Translations under genes and position numbers: made by a program | Notes under the pieces: generated by a model | What the model saw: only the letters and a program-made list of their open reading frames with translations | The model's database searches: none | What the model was told of the DNA's origin: nothing | Shown here: in pieces, positions 30,632-43,402 of the stretch | Layout of the letters: each line of letters starts with the position of its first letter | Position numbering within the stretch: the stretch's first letter is position 1 | Source of the DNA: Xanthomonas pisi DSM 18956 | Lineage (GTDB): Bacteria > Pseudomonadota > Gammaproteobacteria > Xanthomonadales > Xanthomonadaceae | NCBI RefSeq assembly: GCF_001010415.1 | Contig: NZ_JPLE01000006.1 | Span: 62,001 to 126,000 of the forward strand | Length of the DNA stretch: 64,000 nucleotides | Reading direction: 5' to 3'

Positions 30632-31834
30632 ATGACGACCTCCTTCCAGATCTCCCGACGTGCGCAGGCGCTGACCAGTTCGGCGATTCGCGAAATCCTC
30701 AAGGTGACCGAGCGGCCGGAGGTGATTTCCTTCGCTGGCGGCCTGCCATCGCCGGCGACCTTTCCGGTCGAGCGCATGCGCGCGGCCAGCGACCAGGTGT
30801 TGCGCGAGGCGCCGCAGGCTGCGTTGCAATACGGCCCGACCGAGGGCTATGCGCCGCTGCGCGAATGGGTGGCCGCGCGGCTGAGCCGTGACGGCGCCAG
30901 CATCCGGCCCAGCCAGGTGTTGATCACCACCGGCTCGCAGCAGGGTCTGGATCTGCTCGGCAAGGTGTTCATCGACGAAGGCAGCAAGGTGCTGGTGGAG
31001 ACGCCGAGTTATCTGGGTGCGTTGCAGGCGTTCTCGCTGTTCCAGCCCGCGTTTGTCGGCATGCCGTCGGACCAGGATGGCGTGGTGGTGGATGCGCTGG
31101 ATCCGGCGCTGCTGGCCGATGCGCGCTTTCTGTATTGCCTGCCCAATTTTCAGAATCCCACCGGGCGGCGTCTGCCATTGGCGCGACGTCAGGCGCTGGT
31201 CGCGCGCGCGGCCGAGGCCGGCGTGCCGATCGTCGAGGACGACCCGTACGGCGAGCTGTACTACAGCGGCGACCCCTTGCCGAGCCTGCTGTCGATGAAC
31301 CCCGAAGGCGTCATCTACATGGGGTCGTTCTCCAAGGTGTTGGCGCCCGGGCTGCGGTTGGGCTACGTCGTTGCACCCGAGGCCGTGCTTGGCAAGTTGA
31401 TCCAGGCCAAGCAGGCGGCCGACCTGCATACGCCGTCGTTTACCCAGCGCGTGGTGTATCAGACGCTGCAGGACGACTTTCTCGACACGCATATCCCGCA
31501 GATCCGTGCGTTGTACGCGCGGCAATGCAGCCTGATGCTGGAAGCGCTGGATCGGCACTTCCCGGCGCAGGTGCAATGGAATCGTCCCGAAGGCGGCATG
31601 TTCCTGTGGGTGAGCCTGCCGACTGGGCTGGATGGCACTGCATTGCTGGCGCGCGCGATCGCACGCAATGTCGCGTTCGTGCCGGGGGCGCCGTTCTTTG
31701 CGACCCTGCCGCAAGCCAATACGCTGCGGCTGTCGTTCGTCACCGTGCCGGGCGAGAAAATCGATGCCGGCATCCAGGTGCTTGGGGACGTGCTGCGCGA
31801 AGCGCTGGCCGAACTGCCAGGGCATGGCGCATGA
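30632..31834 (+). CDS. PLP-dependent aminotransferase (2-aminoadipate transaminase-like)
   Basis: Fold-type I aminotransferase of 400 residues. The PLP-lysine motif is YMGSFSKVLAPGLRLGYV, with the cofactor-binding GSQQGLDLLGKVF, CLPNFQNPTGRRLP and VEDDPYGELYY. The fold group includes LysN-type 2-aminoadipate, kynurenine and branched-chain aminotransferases. There is no N-terminal GntR domain, so it is not a MocR regulator. The ATGA overlap with the MOSC gene suggests co-translation, although no functional link is evident. Substrate unknown. Confidence 0.85.
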   Translation: MTTSFQISRRAQALTSSAIREILKVTERPEVISFAGGLPSPATFPVERMRAASDQVLREAPQAALQYGPTEGYAPLREWVAARLSRDGASIRPSQVLITTGSQQGLDLLGKVFIDEGSKVLVETPSYLGALQAFSLFQPAFVGMPSDQDGVVVDALDPALLADARFLYCLPNFQNPTGRRLPLARRQALVARAAEAGVPIVEDDPYGELYYSGDPLPSLLSMNPEGVIYMGSFSKVLAPGLRLGYVVAPEAVLGKLIQAKQAADLHTPSFTQRVVYQTLQDDFLDTHIPQIRALYARQCSLMLEALDRHFPAQVQWNRPEGGMFLWVSLPTGLDGTALLARAIARNVAFVPGAPFFATLPQANTLRLSFVTVPGEKIDAGIQVLGDVLREALAELPGHGA

Positions 31835-32550
31835 CATCGCCCGCCGTGGTGCGGCAGGCGCCGGTTGTCGCGCGCATCGATCATGTCGCCATCGGCGTCG
31901 CGCGCGACTTCACCCGTCCCGGTAGCCGCAGCGCGATCGACAAGCGTGCCGTCGATGGTTCGGTCGCTATCGGTGTCGAAGGGCTGGTGGGCGATGAGCA
32001 AGGCGACCGTCGCGTGCATGGCGGGCCGGACAAGGCGATCCATCACTATCCGCGCGACCACTACGCGGCCTGGCGCAACGAGATTGGTGCGCATGCGCTG
32101 CTGGAAGCGGCCGGCGCGTTCGGTGAGAACCTGAGCAGCATCGGCCTGACCGAGGCCACGGTCTGCCTTGGCGACCGCTTTACCCTGGGCACCGCCGTCG
32201 TGGAGGTCTCGCAGCTGCGCCAGCCGTGCTGGAAGTTGTCCGATCGCTTCGGTGTACGCGACATGGCGCGCCGCGTGCAGGAAACCGGCCGCACCGGGTG
32301 GTACTACCGCGTGCTGCAGCCCGGCGCGGTGGCGTGCGGCGACACGCTGGCATTGCAGGAGCGGCCGCATCCGCAGTGGAGCCTGTCGCGGCTGCAGCAG
32401 GTGCTGTATGCACGCGAAGTCGACGTCGCTGCCATCACCGCGGTGCTGCGTCTTCCGCTGGTGCCGTCGTGGCAGGCCCTGTTCGAACGCCGCCTGCAAC
32501 GCAGCCAAGTGGAAAGCTGGAGCAGACGGCTGACCGGCGTCGACGACTGA
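31831..32550 (+). CDS. MOSC-domain protein (YiiM-like)
   Basis: Protein of 239 residues with a MOSC domain (about 40-170): VHGGPDKAIHHYPRDHY is the diagnostic segment and the conserved cysteine is in SQLRQPCWKLSDR. The C-terminal 60 residues are a helical 3-alpha domain as in YiiM. MOSC proteins bind molybdenum cofactor and some reduce N-hydroxylated bases. It is coupled to the aminotransferase gene by ATGA. The partner reductase is not nearby. Confidence 0.85.
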   Translation: MTSPAVVRQAPVVARIDHVAIGVARDFTRPGSRSAIDKRAVDGSVAIGVEGLVGDEQGDRRVHGGPDKAIHHYPRDHYAAWRNEIGAHALLEAAGAFGENLSSIGLTEATVCLGDRFTLGTAVVEVSQLRQPCWKLSDRFGVRDMARRVQETGRTGWYYRVLQPGAVACGDTLALQERPHPQWSLSRLQQVLYAREVDVAAITAVLRLPLVPSWQALFERRLQRSQVESWSRRLTGVDD

Positions 32551-32847
32551 GCAAGCGTCGCGCTCGCCGGTTGTCCATCACCTGGCGGTAGCCACCCGCG
32601 CAAAAACAACGTCGCGTGCTGCGGGCCCGGGCGCATCGCCGCACGCGCGTGATATCCAAGTGCGCTCTAGCAGCGCGCGGCTTAAGAAGCGCTGCAATCA
32701 CCAGGCTGCAGCACACGCCACATCCACCAAACCACAACATCCCCAACAAGCGCTCAGACCTCGCACACCGCTCTGACGATTCCCCAATCCCGATTCCCGA
32801 TTCCCCCGCACCTTGTGCAACCCCCGCCGCCTCGCTAGCCTGCGGAT

Positions 32848-33564
32848 ATGACAACGTCTCCCGTAAAAGTTCTGATCCACGGCGCCTCCGGGCGGATGGG
32901 CAAGGCATTGCTGCGCCTGGCGGCCGAAGACGACGCATTGCATGTCGTCGGCGCCGTGGTAGGGCGCTCGCCGTCGCAGCGGGTGGTGGACGGCGTGCCG
33001 TTCTTTGCCGCCAGCGAGCTGGGCGGTGCGCCTGCCTTCGATGTGGCGATCGACTTCAGCCTGCCGCAGGGTTTTGCACCGATCCTGGCGTTGTGCGCGC
33101 AACGCGGTAAGCCCTTGGTGTCCGGAACCACCGGGCTGGACGAGACGCAGCGCGCCGCGCTGCTCGAAGCCGCACGACAGATCCCGTTGGTGTGGGCCTC
33201 CAACTTCAGCCTGGGTGTGGCGGTGTTGACCGAACTGGTCGAGCGCGCTGCCGGCACCTTGCCTGGGTGGGATTGCGACATCATCGAGGCGCACCACGTG
33301 CACAAGCAGGACGCGCCATCCGGGACCGCACTGACGTTGGGCGAGGCGGCCACCGGCAGCGGTGCGCAGCCGCGCTTTGCCAGCCTGCGTGCCGGCGACA
33401 TCGTCGGCGAGCACACGGTGCAGTTCACCGGGCTGGGCGAGCGGGTGGAGCTGGTGCACCGCGCCACCAACCGCGACATCTTCGCACGCGGTGCGCTGCA
33501 CGCGGCCAAACGCCTGATCGGCCGGCCCGCCGGCAGCTACCGCGTGCGCGACCTGGTGTTGTAG
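32848..33564 (+). CDS. dapB: 4-hydroxy-tetrahydrodipicolinate reductase DapB
   Basis: NAD(P)H-dependent reductase of the diaminopimelate/lysine pathway, which supplies the cell wall and lysine. The protein has 238 residues, a little short for the family. The nucleotide-binding loop is [14 protein letters not shown] and the catalytic His/Lys motif is [15 protein letters not shown]. The start ATG is at 32848 after a sparse upstream region carrying GATTCCC-type repeats (32780-32810). It is probably a single transcription unit ahead of carA. Confidence 0.94.
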   Translation: MTTSPVKVLIHGASGRMGKALLRLAAEDDALHVVGAVVGRSPSQRVVDGVPFFAASELGGAPAFDVAIDFSLPQGFAPILALCAQRGKPLVSGTTGLDETQRAALLEAARQIPLVWASNFSLGVAVLTELVERAAGTLPGWDCDIIEAHHVHKQDAPSGTALTLGEAATGSGAQPRFASLRAGDIVGEHTVQFTGLGERVELVHRATNRDIFARGALHAAKRLIGRPAGSYRVRDLVL

Positions 33565-33572
33565 CCCGCGCA

Positions 33573-33596
33573 ACCGCGCATGAACAACTGCGCGGT
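33573..33596 (+). terminator. Hairpin after dapB
   Basis: Perfect 8-bp stem ACCGCGCA / TGCGCGGT with an 8-nt loop starts 9 bp after the dapB stop. No T-tract follows, so termination is plausible but unproven. Confidence 0.4.
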
Positions 33597-33654
33597 CGCG
33601 TAGCCTATTCATGCCGCCGTTGCAGCGCTCATGCCGCAGGAGGTGCGTCGCAGG

Positions 33655-33684
33655 CTGGCATGCCGGGGCACTTGCCTTTACAAT
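33655..33684 (+). promoter_or_regulatory. Candidate carA promoter
   Basis: TACAAT at 33679-33684 resembles a -10 box and CTGGCA at 33655-33660 a weak -35, with 18 bp between. The stretch lies 117 bp upstream of the GTG start of carA, leaving a long leader that could be regulated by pyrimidines or arginine, but I see no attenuator structure. Confidence 0.3.
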
Positions 33685-33800
33685 TCTCGCTTGCCCGAAC
33701 CAGCGTCGGACCGGTCCTCAGCACCGCGTCCGCGCTTTGCTGCAACCGGAATTTGGCCGGAAGCGCATCGGAGTCCCAGGCAGCCAGAGCGAGACCCCAC

Positions 33801-34925
33801 GTGACCCAACCCGCAATCCTTGTCCTCGAAGACGGCACCGTGTTCGAGGGCGAATCCGTAGGCGCCAACGGGCTTTCCGTCGGCGAAGTGGTGTTCAACA
33901 CCGCCATGACCGGTTACCAGGAAGTCCTGACCGATCCCTCCTACGCCCGCCAGATGGTCACGCTGACCTATCCGCATATCGGCAATACCGGCTTTACCGA
34001 CCAGGACGACGAGGCCCGCAAGATCTGGGCGGCCGGCCTGATCGTGCGCGACGTGCCGCGTCGCCCCAGCAGCTGGCGCAGCGAAGTCGCCCTGCCGGAA
34101 TGGCTGCAGGCACGCGGCGTGGTGGCTATTTCCGGGATCGACACCCGCAAGCTGACCCGCCTGTTGCGCGAGAAGGGCGCCCAGAACGGCGCGCTGATGG
34201 CCGGCGAGATCGACGTGGAAAAGGCACTGGAAGCCGCGCGCAGCTTCCCCGGCCTGAAGGGCATGGACCTGGCCAAGGTGGTCTCCACCGAGACGCGTTA
34301 CACCTGGCAGGAAGGCTCGCTGGATCTGAACTCGGACACGTTCGTGCGCGCCGAGTTGAAGCACAAAGTCGTGGCCTATGACTACGGCGTCAAGCTCAAC
34401 ATCCTGCGCATGCTGGCCGACCGTGGTTGCGACGTCACCGTGGTGCCGGCGCGCACGCCGGTGGCCGAGGTGCTGGCGATGCAGCCGGATGGCGTGTTCC
34501 TGTCCAACGGCCCGGGCGATCCGGAGCCTTGCGATTACGCGATCGCCGCGATCCAGGAATTGATCGCCAACAAGGTGCCCACCTTCGGCATCTGCCTGGG
34601 GCATCAATTGCTGGCGCTGGCCGCTGGCGCCAAGACGGTGAAGATGACCACCGGCCATCACGGCGCCAATCATCCGGTGCAGGATCTGGATGGCGGGCGG
34701 GTGATGATCACCTCGCAGAACCATGGTTTCGCAGTCGACGAAAGCACGCTGCCGGCCAATGTGCGGGTGACCCATCGTTCGCTGTTCGATGGCACCAACC
34801 AGGGCATCGCATTGACCGACGCACCGGCGTTCTCGTTCCAGGGCCACCCGGAAGCCTCGCCGGGCCCGCGCGATGTGGGGCCGTTGTTCGACCGGTTTAC
34901 CGCGTTGATGGCGGCCAAGGCCTGA
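33801..34925 (+). CDS. carA: Carbamoyl-phosphate synthase small subunit CarA
   Basis: Glutaminase subunit of carbamoyl-phosphate synthase, which feeds pyrimidine and arginine synthesis. The protein has 374 residues from GTG 33801. The nucleophile cysteine is in [15 protein letters not shown] and the catalytic His-Glu in [11 protein letters not shown]. Unlike most bacteria, it is separated from carB by a small membrane-protein gene that overlaps its stop by one base. Confidence 0.96.
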   Translation: MTQPAILVLEDGTVFEGESVGANGLSVGEVVFNTAMTGYQEVLTDPSYARQMVTLTYPHIGNTGFTDQDDEARKIWAAGLIVRDVPRRPSSWRSEVALPEWLQARGVVAISGIDTRKLTRLLREKGAQNGALMAGEIDVEKALEAARSFPGLKGMDLAKVVSTETRYTWQEGSLDLNSDTFVRAELKHKVVAYDYGVKLNILRMLADRGCDVTVVPARTPVAEVLAMQPDGVFLSNGPGDPEPCDYAIAAIQELIANKVPTFGICLGHQLLALAAGAKTVKMTTGHHGANHPVQDLDGGRVMITSQNHGFAVDESTLPANVRVTHRSLFDGTNQGIALTDAPAFSFQGHPEASPGPRDVGPLFDRFTALMAAKA

Positions 34926-35368
34926 TGATGGCCGCGCTGGCACTGCCGTCGCGACTGCGCCGCTGGCGTGTGTACGTGTTGGCGGCGCTGGTGTTGGCGG
35001 CCTATCCGGCGTTCGTGCTGATTGCGGTGTATTCGCAATGGCTCGGTGCCGGGCTGGAAGGTGGACGCAACGGCCCCGCCGATGCGTATCGGCACAGCCT
35101 TGCCAGCGCCATCGTCGCCTATACCTTGTCCCCGCGCTGCGTGGATCTGGTGACCGCGGTGATGGAGCGCGGCGGGCAGGGCAACGCCAGCCGGGCCATG
35201 GATGCCCACAACAACATGATCGGCGCGCGCATCGGCGCGGCCGCTCCGAGCTGGGCCGCGATGCAGCGAGAGGTTCGCGCCGCGGTCGACCATGGCGCGA
35301 TCGATGCCCGATCGCCCGACCAAATTACCTGGCTCGCCCCTGCGGCGTGGCAGGACCGACTTTACTGA
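34925..35368 (+). CDS. Small membrane protein inserted between carA and carB
   Basis: Protein of 147 residues. The first ATG at 34925 overlaps the carA stop by one base. The N-terminus (residues 13-35, [20 protein letters not shown]) is a membrane helix. The remainder contains [19 protein letters not shown] and [12 protein letters not shown], Asn/His-rich segments that resemble DUF6973 proteins. carB starts 8 bp after its stop, so it is expressed with the carbamoyl-phosphate synthase genes. Function unknown. Confidence 0.75.
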   Translation: MMAALALPSRLRRWRVYVLAALVLAAYPAFVLIAVYSQWLGAGLEGGRNGPADAYRHSLASAIVAYTLSPRCVDLVTAVMERGGQGNASRAMDAHNNMIGARIGAAAPSWAAMQREVRAAVDHGAIDARSPDQITWLAPAAWQDRLY

Positions 35369-35376
35369 GGACCCCC

Positions 35377-38615
<3,239 letters not shown>

Positions 38616-38619
<4 letters not shown>

Positions 38620-39092
38620 GAGCACCCATGACATCCAAGGGCGCGCAACGTCTGCGCGAGGAACTGGATCAACTGAAGTCGGTCAAGCGCCCGGCGGTGA
38701 TCGCTGCGATCGCCGAAGCGCGTGCGCACGGCGATCTGAAAGAAAACGCCGAGTACCATGCTGCGCGCGAGCAGCAGAGCTTCATCGAAGGCCGCATCAA
38801 GCAGCTGGAAGGCGAGCTGTCGCATGCCGAGATCATCGACATCACCAAGTTGTCGGCCGGCAGCAAGATCGTGTTCGGCGCCACCGTGACCCTGGCCGAT
38901 ACCGAGACCGACGAAGAGAAGCGCTACCAGATCGTTGGCGATCTGGAAGCGGACATCAAGCTGGGCCTGATCGCGATTTCCTCGCCGCTGGCGCGCGCCC
39001 TGATCGGCAAGCTGGAAGGCGATTCGGTGACCATCGATGCGCCGGCCGGCCAGCGCGAGTACGAAGTGGTCAGCGTCGCGTACCTGGATTGA
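38616..39092 (+). CDS. greA: Transcription elongation factor GreA
   Basis: Secondary-channel factor that triggers RNA cleavage in backtracked RNA polymerase. The protein has 158 residues: N-terminal coiled coil with acidic tip [14 protein letters not shown] and a C-terminal globular domain with [17 protein letters not shown]. The start overlaps the carB stop (ATGA). A second in-frame Met at residue 5 is the usual GreA start ([13 protein letters not shown]), so translation from 38628 is possible. Confidence 0.95.
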
Positions 39093-39110
39093 CCCACTGA
39101 CGCCTGAGCG

Positions 39111-40031
39111 ATGACGACCGCAACGCTGCTGCTGCCCGAAAAACGCCGTCTGCCTGGAACGCTGGACAACGCGGCGGTGGCCAGCGCCCTGGCGCGTGCA
39201 GATCTGCACGCCGCCGATGCCGGCGAAGTGGCGCAGTTGCAGCGGCATTTCACGCTGACGCCGGCGCACTGGCCGGTGGCGGCATTGACCCGGCAACTGG
39301 ATGCCGGCGATGCCGCGGGCGCGACCTGGGTGCGGGCCGACCCGGCCTATGTGGTGCCGGACATGCAGGGCGCGCGCTTGATGGGCTATGGCGAGGCGCT
39401 CGGCGCCACGGCCGAGGACCTGGCAGTGTTGCTGCCGATCCTCAAGCCGATGTTCGGCGATGCGGGCTTCTTGCTCGATGCACCGACGCCATCGCGTTGG
39501 TATCTGCGTCTGTCCCCGGATGCCAAGTTGCCGGAGTTCGCGCCGCCGGATGTGGCGATCGGCGACGATCTGTTCGACCATTTGCCGGCCGGCGATCCGG
39601 GCCGGCGCTGGCGTGCCTTGCTGACCGAAGCGCAGGTCGTGCTGCATCAACATCCCTGGAACGAGGGCCGCGTGGCCGCCGGCAAACCGGCGATCAATTC
39701 GCTGTGGTTCTGGGGCGGCGGCGTGCTGCCGCATGCAGTGACATCGCCGCATCGCCAGGTCCGCAGCCGCGAATCGCTGCTGCGTGCGCTGGCATTGGCG
39801 GCCGGTGCCGATGCGCAGGGCGAACAGCGCGTGGACGCGCTGGTGGACTTGCGTCATCTGCGTTCGCTGCAGCAGTTCGGCGACGACGCAGTGGCACCGC
39901 TGCTGGCGGCGATGGCACGTGGCGAGCTGGATCGGCTGGTGCTGGATTTCCAGGACGGCGAAACGCTGTCGCTGGCGCGCTCGCAACGCTGGCGGTTCTG
40001 GCGCAAGCCGCGGCAGCAACTGGCGCAATGA
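39111..40031 (+). CDS. rpfE: RpfE protein
   Basis: Protein of 306 residues encoded next to recJ and greA, as in the rpf locus of other xanthomonads. It is often annotated as a phosphoglycerate-mutase-like regulator protein. Visible segments include the repeated WxR/ADPAYVV and the conserved HQHPWNEGRVAAGKPAINSL with AINSLWFWGGG. I see no clear catalytic motif of the alkaline-phosphatase-like mutases, so the activity is open. The recJ start overlaps its stop (ATGA). In X. campestris, rpfE mutants are reported to affect extracellular factors only weakly. Confidence 0.82.
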   Translation: MTTATLLLPEKRRLPGTLDNAAVASALARADLHAADAGEVAQLQRHFTLTPAHWPVAALTRQLDAGDAAGATWVRADPAYVVPDMQGARLMGYGEALGATAEDLAVLLPILKPMFGDAGFLLDAPTPSRWYLRLSPDAKLPEFAPPDVAIGDDLFDHLPAGDPGRRWRALLTEAQVVLHQHPWNEGRVAAGKPAINSLWFWGGGVLPHAVTSPHRQVRSRESLLRALALAAGADAQGEQRVDALVDLRHLRSLQQFGDDAVAPLLAAMARGELDRLVLDFQDGETLSLARSQRWRFWRKPRQQLAQ

Positions 40032-41767
40032 CCTCCACTCCCCGGATCGTCCGGCGCCCACCAGGGCAGGCCGGAAGCTGGCCCGATGCCATGTTGCCGC
40101 TGCTGCGCCGCATCTACGCCGCGCGTGGTGTCGGCGATGCGCAGGGCGCGCAGCCGCGGCTGGGCCAGTTGCTCTCGCCGGAGCTGCTGCATAACAGCGA
40201 CGTGGCCGCCAACCTGTTGGCCGATGCGATCGCCCGGCAACGGCGCATCCTGGTGGTGGGCGATTTCGACTGCGATGGCGCCACTGCCTGCGCGGTGGGC
40301 GTGCGCGGTTTGCGCATGCTCGGCGCGCTGGATGTGCACCACGCGGTGCCCAATCGCATGGTGCACGGCTATGGCCTGTCGCCCGCATTGGTGGACGAAT
40401 TGGCCGTGCTGCAGCCGGATGTGCTGGTCACCGTCGACCACGGCATCGCCTGCCACGCCGGTGTGGCGGCGGCCAAGGCGCGGGGCTGGACGGTGCTGGT
40501 GACCGATCACCATTTGCCCGGTGAGGTGTTGCCGCCGGCCGATGCGATCGTCGACCCGAACCTGGCGGTCGACAGCTTCCCCAGCAAATCGCTGGCCGGC
40601 GTGGGCGTGATCTTTTACGTCTTGCTGGCGCTGCGCAGTGCCCTGCGCGCGCGTGGCGCCTTTGCCGGCCGCACCGAAGCGGATCTGTCGGTGTTGCTGG
40701 ATCTGGTCGCCGTCGGTACGGTGGCCGATCTGGTGCCGCTGGACACCAACAACCGCGCGTTGGTGTCGGCAGGGTTGCGCCGCCTGCGCGAGGGCCGCGG
40801 CTGCATCGGCTTGCGCGCCTTGATCGATGCCAGCGGCCGCGATGTCGCGCGCTTGGGCGCCAGCGATATCGGGTTTGCGTTGGGTCCACGTCTCAACGCA
40901 GCCGGCCGGCTGGAAGACATGGCGCTTGGCATCGAGCTGCTGCTCAGCGAGGACTGGAACCGCGCACGCGAGATCGCCGCCACCCTGGAAGAGATCAACG
41001 CCGAGCGCCGCGCGGTGCAGCAGTTGATGACCGACGATGCCGAGCAGCTGGTGACCAAGGTGGTGCTGGACGCCGATGGCGCCTTGCCGATCGCCGCCTG
41101 CCTGTTCGATGCGCAATGGCACCCCGGCGTGATCGGCTTGGTCGCCTCCAAATTGAAGGATCGGTTGCATCGCCCGGTGATCGCGCTGGCGCCGGCCGAG
41201 CCGGGCAGCAGCCAGTTGCGCGGTTCGGCGCGGTCCATTCCCGGCCTGCATATCCGCGACGTGCTGGCGGCGGTGGATGCGCGTCATCCGGGCTTGATAC
41301 AGAAGTTTGGCGGCCATGCGATGGCCGCGGGCTTGAGCATCGAGCACGCCGCGCTGGCGACTTTCGAGCAGGCCTTTCAGGCACAGGTTCACGCGATGGT
41401 GGATGCGTCGCTGCTGCATGCCGAGTTGCACAGCGATGGCGAACTCGCCGCGCACGAACTCGATCACGTGCACGCCGAAGCCTTGCGGGTGGCCGGTCCG
41501 TGGGGGCAGGGCTTTCCGGAGCCGCTGTTCGATGGTCAGTTCGAGGTGCTGCAGTACCGGGTGCTCAAGGAGCGCCACCTCAAGCTCACCCTGCGCTGCG
41601 CCGGCCGCGCCGAACCGCTCAATGCCATCCACTTCAACGGTTGGCGCGGCAGCGAGCCGCCACGCTTGGTGCGGCTGGCGTACCGCCTGGTCAGCGACGA
41701 TTATCGCGGCGGCACCGCAGTGCAGTTGATCGTCGAGCATTGCGAGCCGGCAACCATCACGGCCTGA
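40028..41767 (+). CDS. recJ: Single-stranded-DNA-specific exonuclease RecJ
   Basis: 5'-3' ssDNA exonuclease of RecFOR recombination and mismatch repair. The protein has 579 residues. The DHH-family metal motifs are VVGDFDCDGATAC, TVDHGIACH and VTDHHLPGEV, and the DHHA1-type C-terminal region has KFGGHAMAAGLSI. The OB-like C-terminus follows. The ATG at 40028 overlaps the rpfE stop. It ends a likely carA-carB-greA-rpfE-recJ transcript. Confidence 0.95.
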   Translation: MTSTPRIVRRPPGQAGSWPDAMLPLLRRIYAARGVGDAQGAQPRLGQLLSPELLHNSDVAANLLADAIARQRRILVVGDFDCDGATACAVGVRGLRMLGALDVHHAVPNRMVHGYGLSPALVDELAVLQPDVLVTVDHGIACHAGVAAAKARGWTVLVTDHHLPGEVLPPADAIVDPNLAVDSFPSKSLAGVGVIFYVLLALRSALRARGAFAGRTEADLSVLLDLVAVGTVADLVPLDTNNRALVSAGLRRLREGRGCIGLRALIDASGRDVARLGASDIGFALGPRLNAAGRLEDMALGIELLLSEDWNRAREIAATLEEINAERRAVQQLMTDDAEQLVTKVVLDADGALPIAACLFDAQWHPGVIGLVASKLKDRLHRPVIALAPAEPGSSQLRGSARSIPGLHIRDVLAAVDARHPGLIQKFGGHAMAAGLSIEHAALATFEQAFQAQVHAMVDASLLHAELHSDGELAAHELDHVHAEALRVAGPWGQGFPEPLFDGQFEVLQYRVLKERHLKLTLRCAGRAEPLNAIHFNGWRGSEPPRLVRLAYRLVSDDYRGGTAVQLIVEHCEPATITA

Positions 41768-42120
41768 TCTGCCGGCTTGGCGCGATGGTTCCGAGCCGCG
41801 TTGCTCGAGGGCGCGATGTCCTCACCGCTCGCAGGACACGCCGTGAATCCGTCCGTGGAGGGGTTGGGTGAGGGTACGGTGCTCCGGGTACAGCCAAGCG
41901 CGCGGCTGTCAGTCGCTGGCTTCGGTACGGCGACAGCGCGTCCGGGGTCGGCTCCTCGGCCCGGTCACACATCCTGTCTGACTCGCCGTCGCGGCACATC
42001 CCTGTGCCGCTCCCCGCCAATCCCCAGCCATGCTGCCGTCTCGGCTTGTCGTTTCCATGACCTGGTCAAGGCAAGCCGACAGGATAGTGCAAGCGCACAC
42101 TCGCACTGTCCTCGCTTCGA
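41768..42120. other. Gene-free interval with a repeat fragment
   Basis: About 350 bp between convergent recJ and the DUF1176 gene. It holds a remnant of the interspersed repeat (GAGGGGTTGGGTGAGGGT, 41859-41876). Beyond that I see no gene, RNA or clear terminator. Confidence 0.4.
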
Positions 42121-43158
42121 TCAAGGTGACTTCTTGACCTCGGTCACCAGCGTCGGCAATTCCCACGCGCCGCCCGCAGCCACCAGGCGGCACAGGCCGG
42201 ACGTGGATTTGGAGGTCGGCACAAACCGGCGTCCGTCCCAGGTCCAGCTGGCCTCGCTGTAACAATCGCCCAGGCCGCGGCCCTTTTGCGACGACAACAG
42301 GGTGGAACCATCGATGTCGCTGGCCTGCGTGGTCACCAGCGTTGGCGCGAACGGTGCACGCGCATTGACGACCCAAAACCCGGTGCCGACGTTGTACGCG
42401 CCCATCCAGCAATCGGTTGAGACCAGCAGCTTGTCGTTGCTGAGCCGGGTGACGGTCAGTGGTTCGGTGGCATCGCTTGCGTCCAGGCCCTTGCATTCTT
42501 CATCGGTCGGAAGCGTGGCGCGCAGCGCCTGGTACAGCGCCGGCAATGTGCCAATGCGCGCGTCGCCGGCCTGCGCTGCTGCCAGCTTGGCTGCGCGGAC
42601 CTGGGGTACCGGCAGCGCCGGCAGTACGCCGGTCTCGTCGCGATCGCCCTTGCGCACCAGTGCGCCGCGCGTGCCCAGCCGGCCCTGGAACTCGTCCATC
42701 TTCAGCAGCGTCGCCGCCGCGCCGCGATCGGACAGCTGCCAGCGGCGGCCATCGTTGCCGACCGCCACGATCTTGCTGTTGCGTGTCAGTGCCGCCAGCA
42801 GCGCGGCCACCTGCGTGCTGCTCAACGCTGCGGTGCCGCTCTTGCCATCCAGCGCCAGCTTGCCAAGATCGCGCTGATCGATCTGCAGGCTCAGCGACGC
42901 CGGTAGCTTGATCTCGTCGTACTGGCCCAGCATCAGCTCGGCCGTCACCGCCTGGCCGGCGCCGGCCTTGCGCGTCAGCAGCACCGAGACCGGCAGGTGA
43001 TCGCCTTCGTCCGGCTGATAGCCGGCGGCGCGGCAGGTGCGGGTGTTGTCGCAGGCGATGGTCCAGTCGTCGTGACTGAAATCGACACCGGTCGCAGGCG
43101 CGGCAACTGCGATCGCGGGGCTACACAGCAAGATTGCGGCAAGCAGGTCGTAACGCAT
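42121..43158 (-). CDS. DUF1176-like secreted protein
   Basis: Protein of 345 residues from ATG 43158 with a signal peptide (LLAAILLCSPAIAVAAP). The mature part opens with FSHDDWTIACDNTRTCRAAG, the usual DUF1176 start, and ends with repeated Trp/Cys-containing beta-like segments (LGDCYSEASWTWDGRRFVP). DUF1176 proteins are predicted periplasmic and uncharacterised. It lies between recJ and rpfD and has no known rpf role. Confidence 0.8.
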   Translation of the reverse strand: MRYDLLAAILLCSPAIAVAAPATGVDFSHDDWTIACDNTRTCRAAGYQPDEGDHLPVSVLLTRKAGAGQAVTAELMLGQYDEIKLPASLSLQIDQRDLGKLALDGKSGTAALSSTQVAALLAALTRNSKIVAVGNDGRRWQLSDRGAAATLLKMDEFQGRLGTRGALVRKGDRDETGVLPALPVPQVRAAKLAAAQAGDARIGTLPALYQALRATLPTDEECKGLDASDATEPLTVTRLSNDKLLVSTDCWMGAYNVGTGFWVVNARAPFAPTLVTTQASDIDGSTLLSSQKGRGLGDCYSEASWTWDGRRFVPTSKSTSGLCRLVAAGGAWELPTLVTEVKKSP

Positions 43159-43169
43159 CGAAGTTTCTT

Positions 43170-43199
43170 CATCGCAAGTCGGGCCGGCATCTTGCGATG
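43170..43199 (-). promoter_or_regulatory. Hairpin in the 5' region of the DUF1176 gene
   Basis: Perfect 9-bp inverted repeat CATCGCAAG / CTTGCGATG with a 12-nt loop, 12 bp upstream of the ATG at 43158. It would cover or flank the ribosome-binding region of that gene and could be an operator or an mRNA structure. Confidence 0.4.
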
Positions 43200-43402
43200 C
43201 GCACTGCAGGGCGTCCAGGCGATTGGTCGGCAGGCGCTGACTGCCATTCATGGTGTGCAGGTGCGTCCGGGCCCTGCGGTGCATCGGCAGCGCTGCCGTC
43301 AGTGGACAACGACGCGCGCTGCAGTGCCCGGGGACGCTCTGGCGACGATGCGCTTGCGGCATCGTCTGGCCGGTCTCGTCTGCCGCCTGTCGCCCTCAGC
43401 GA

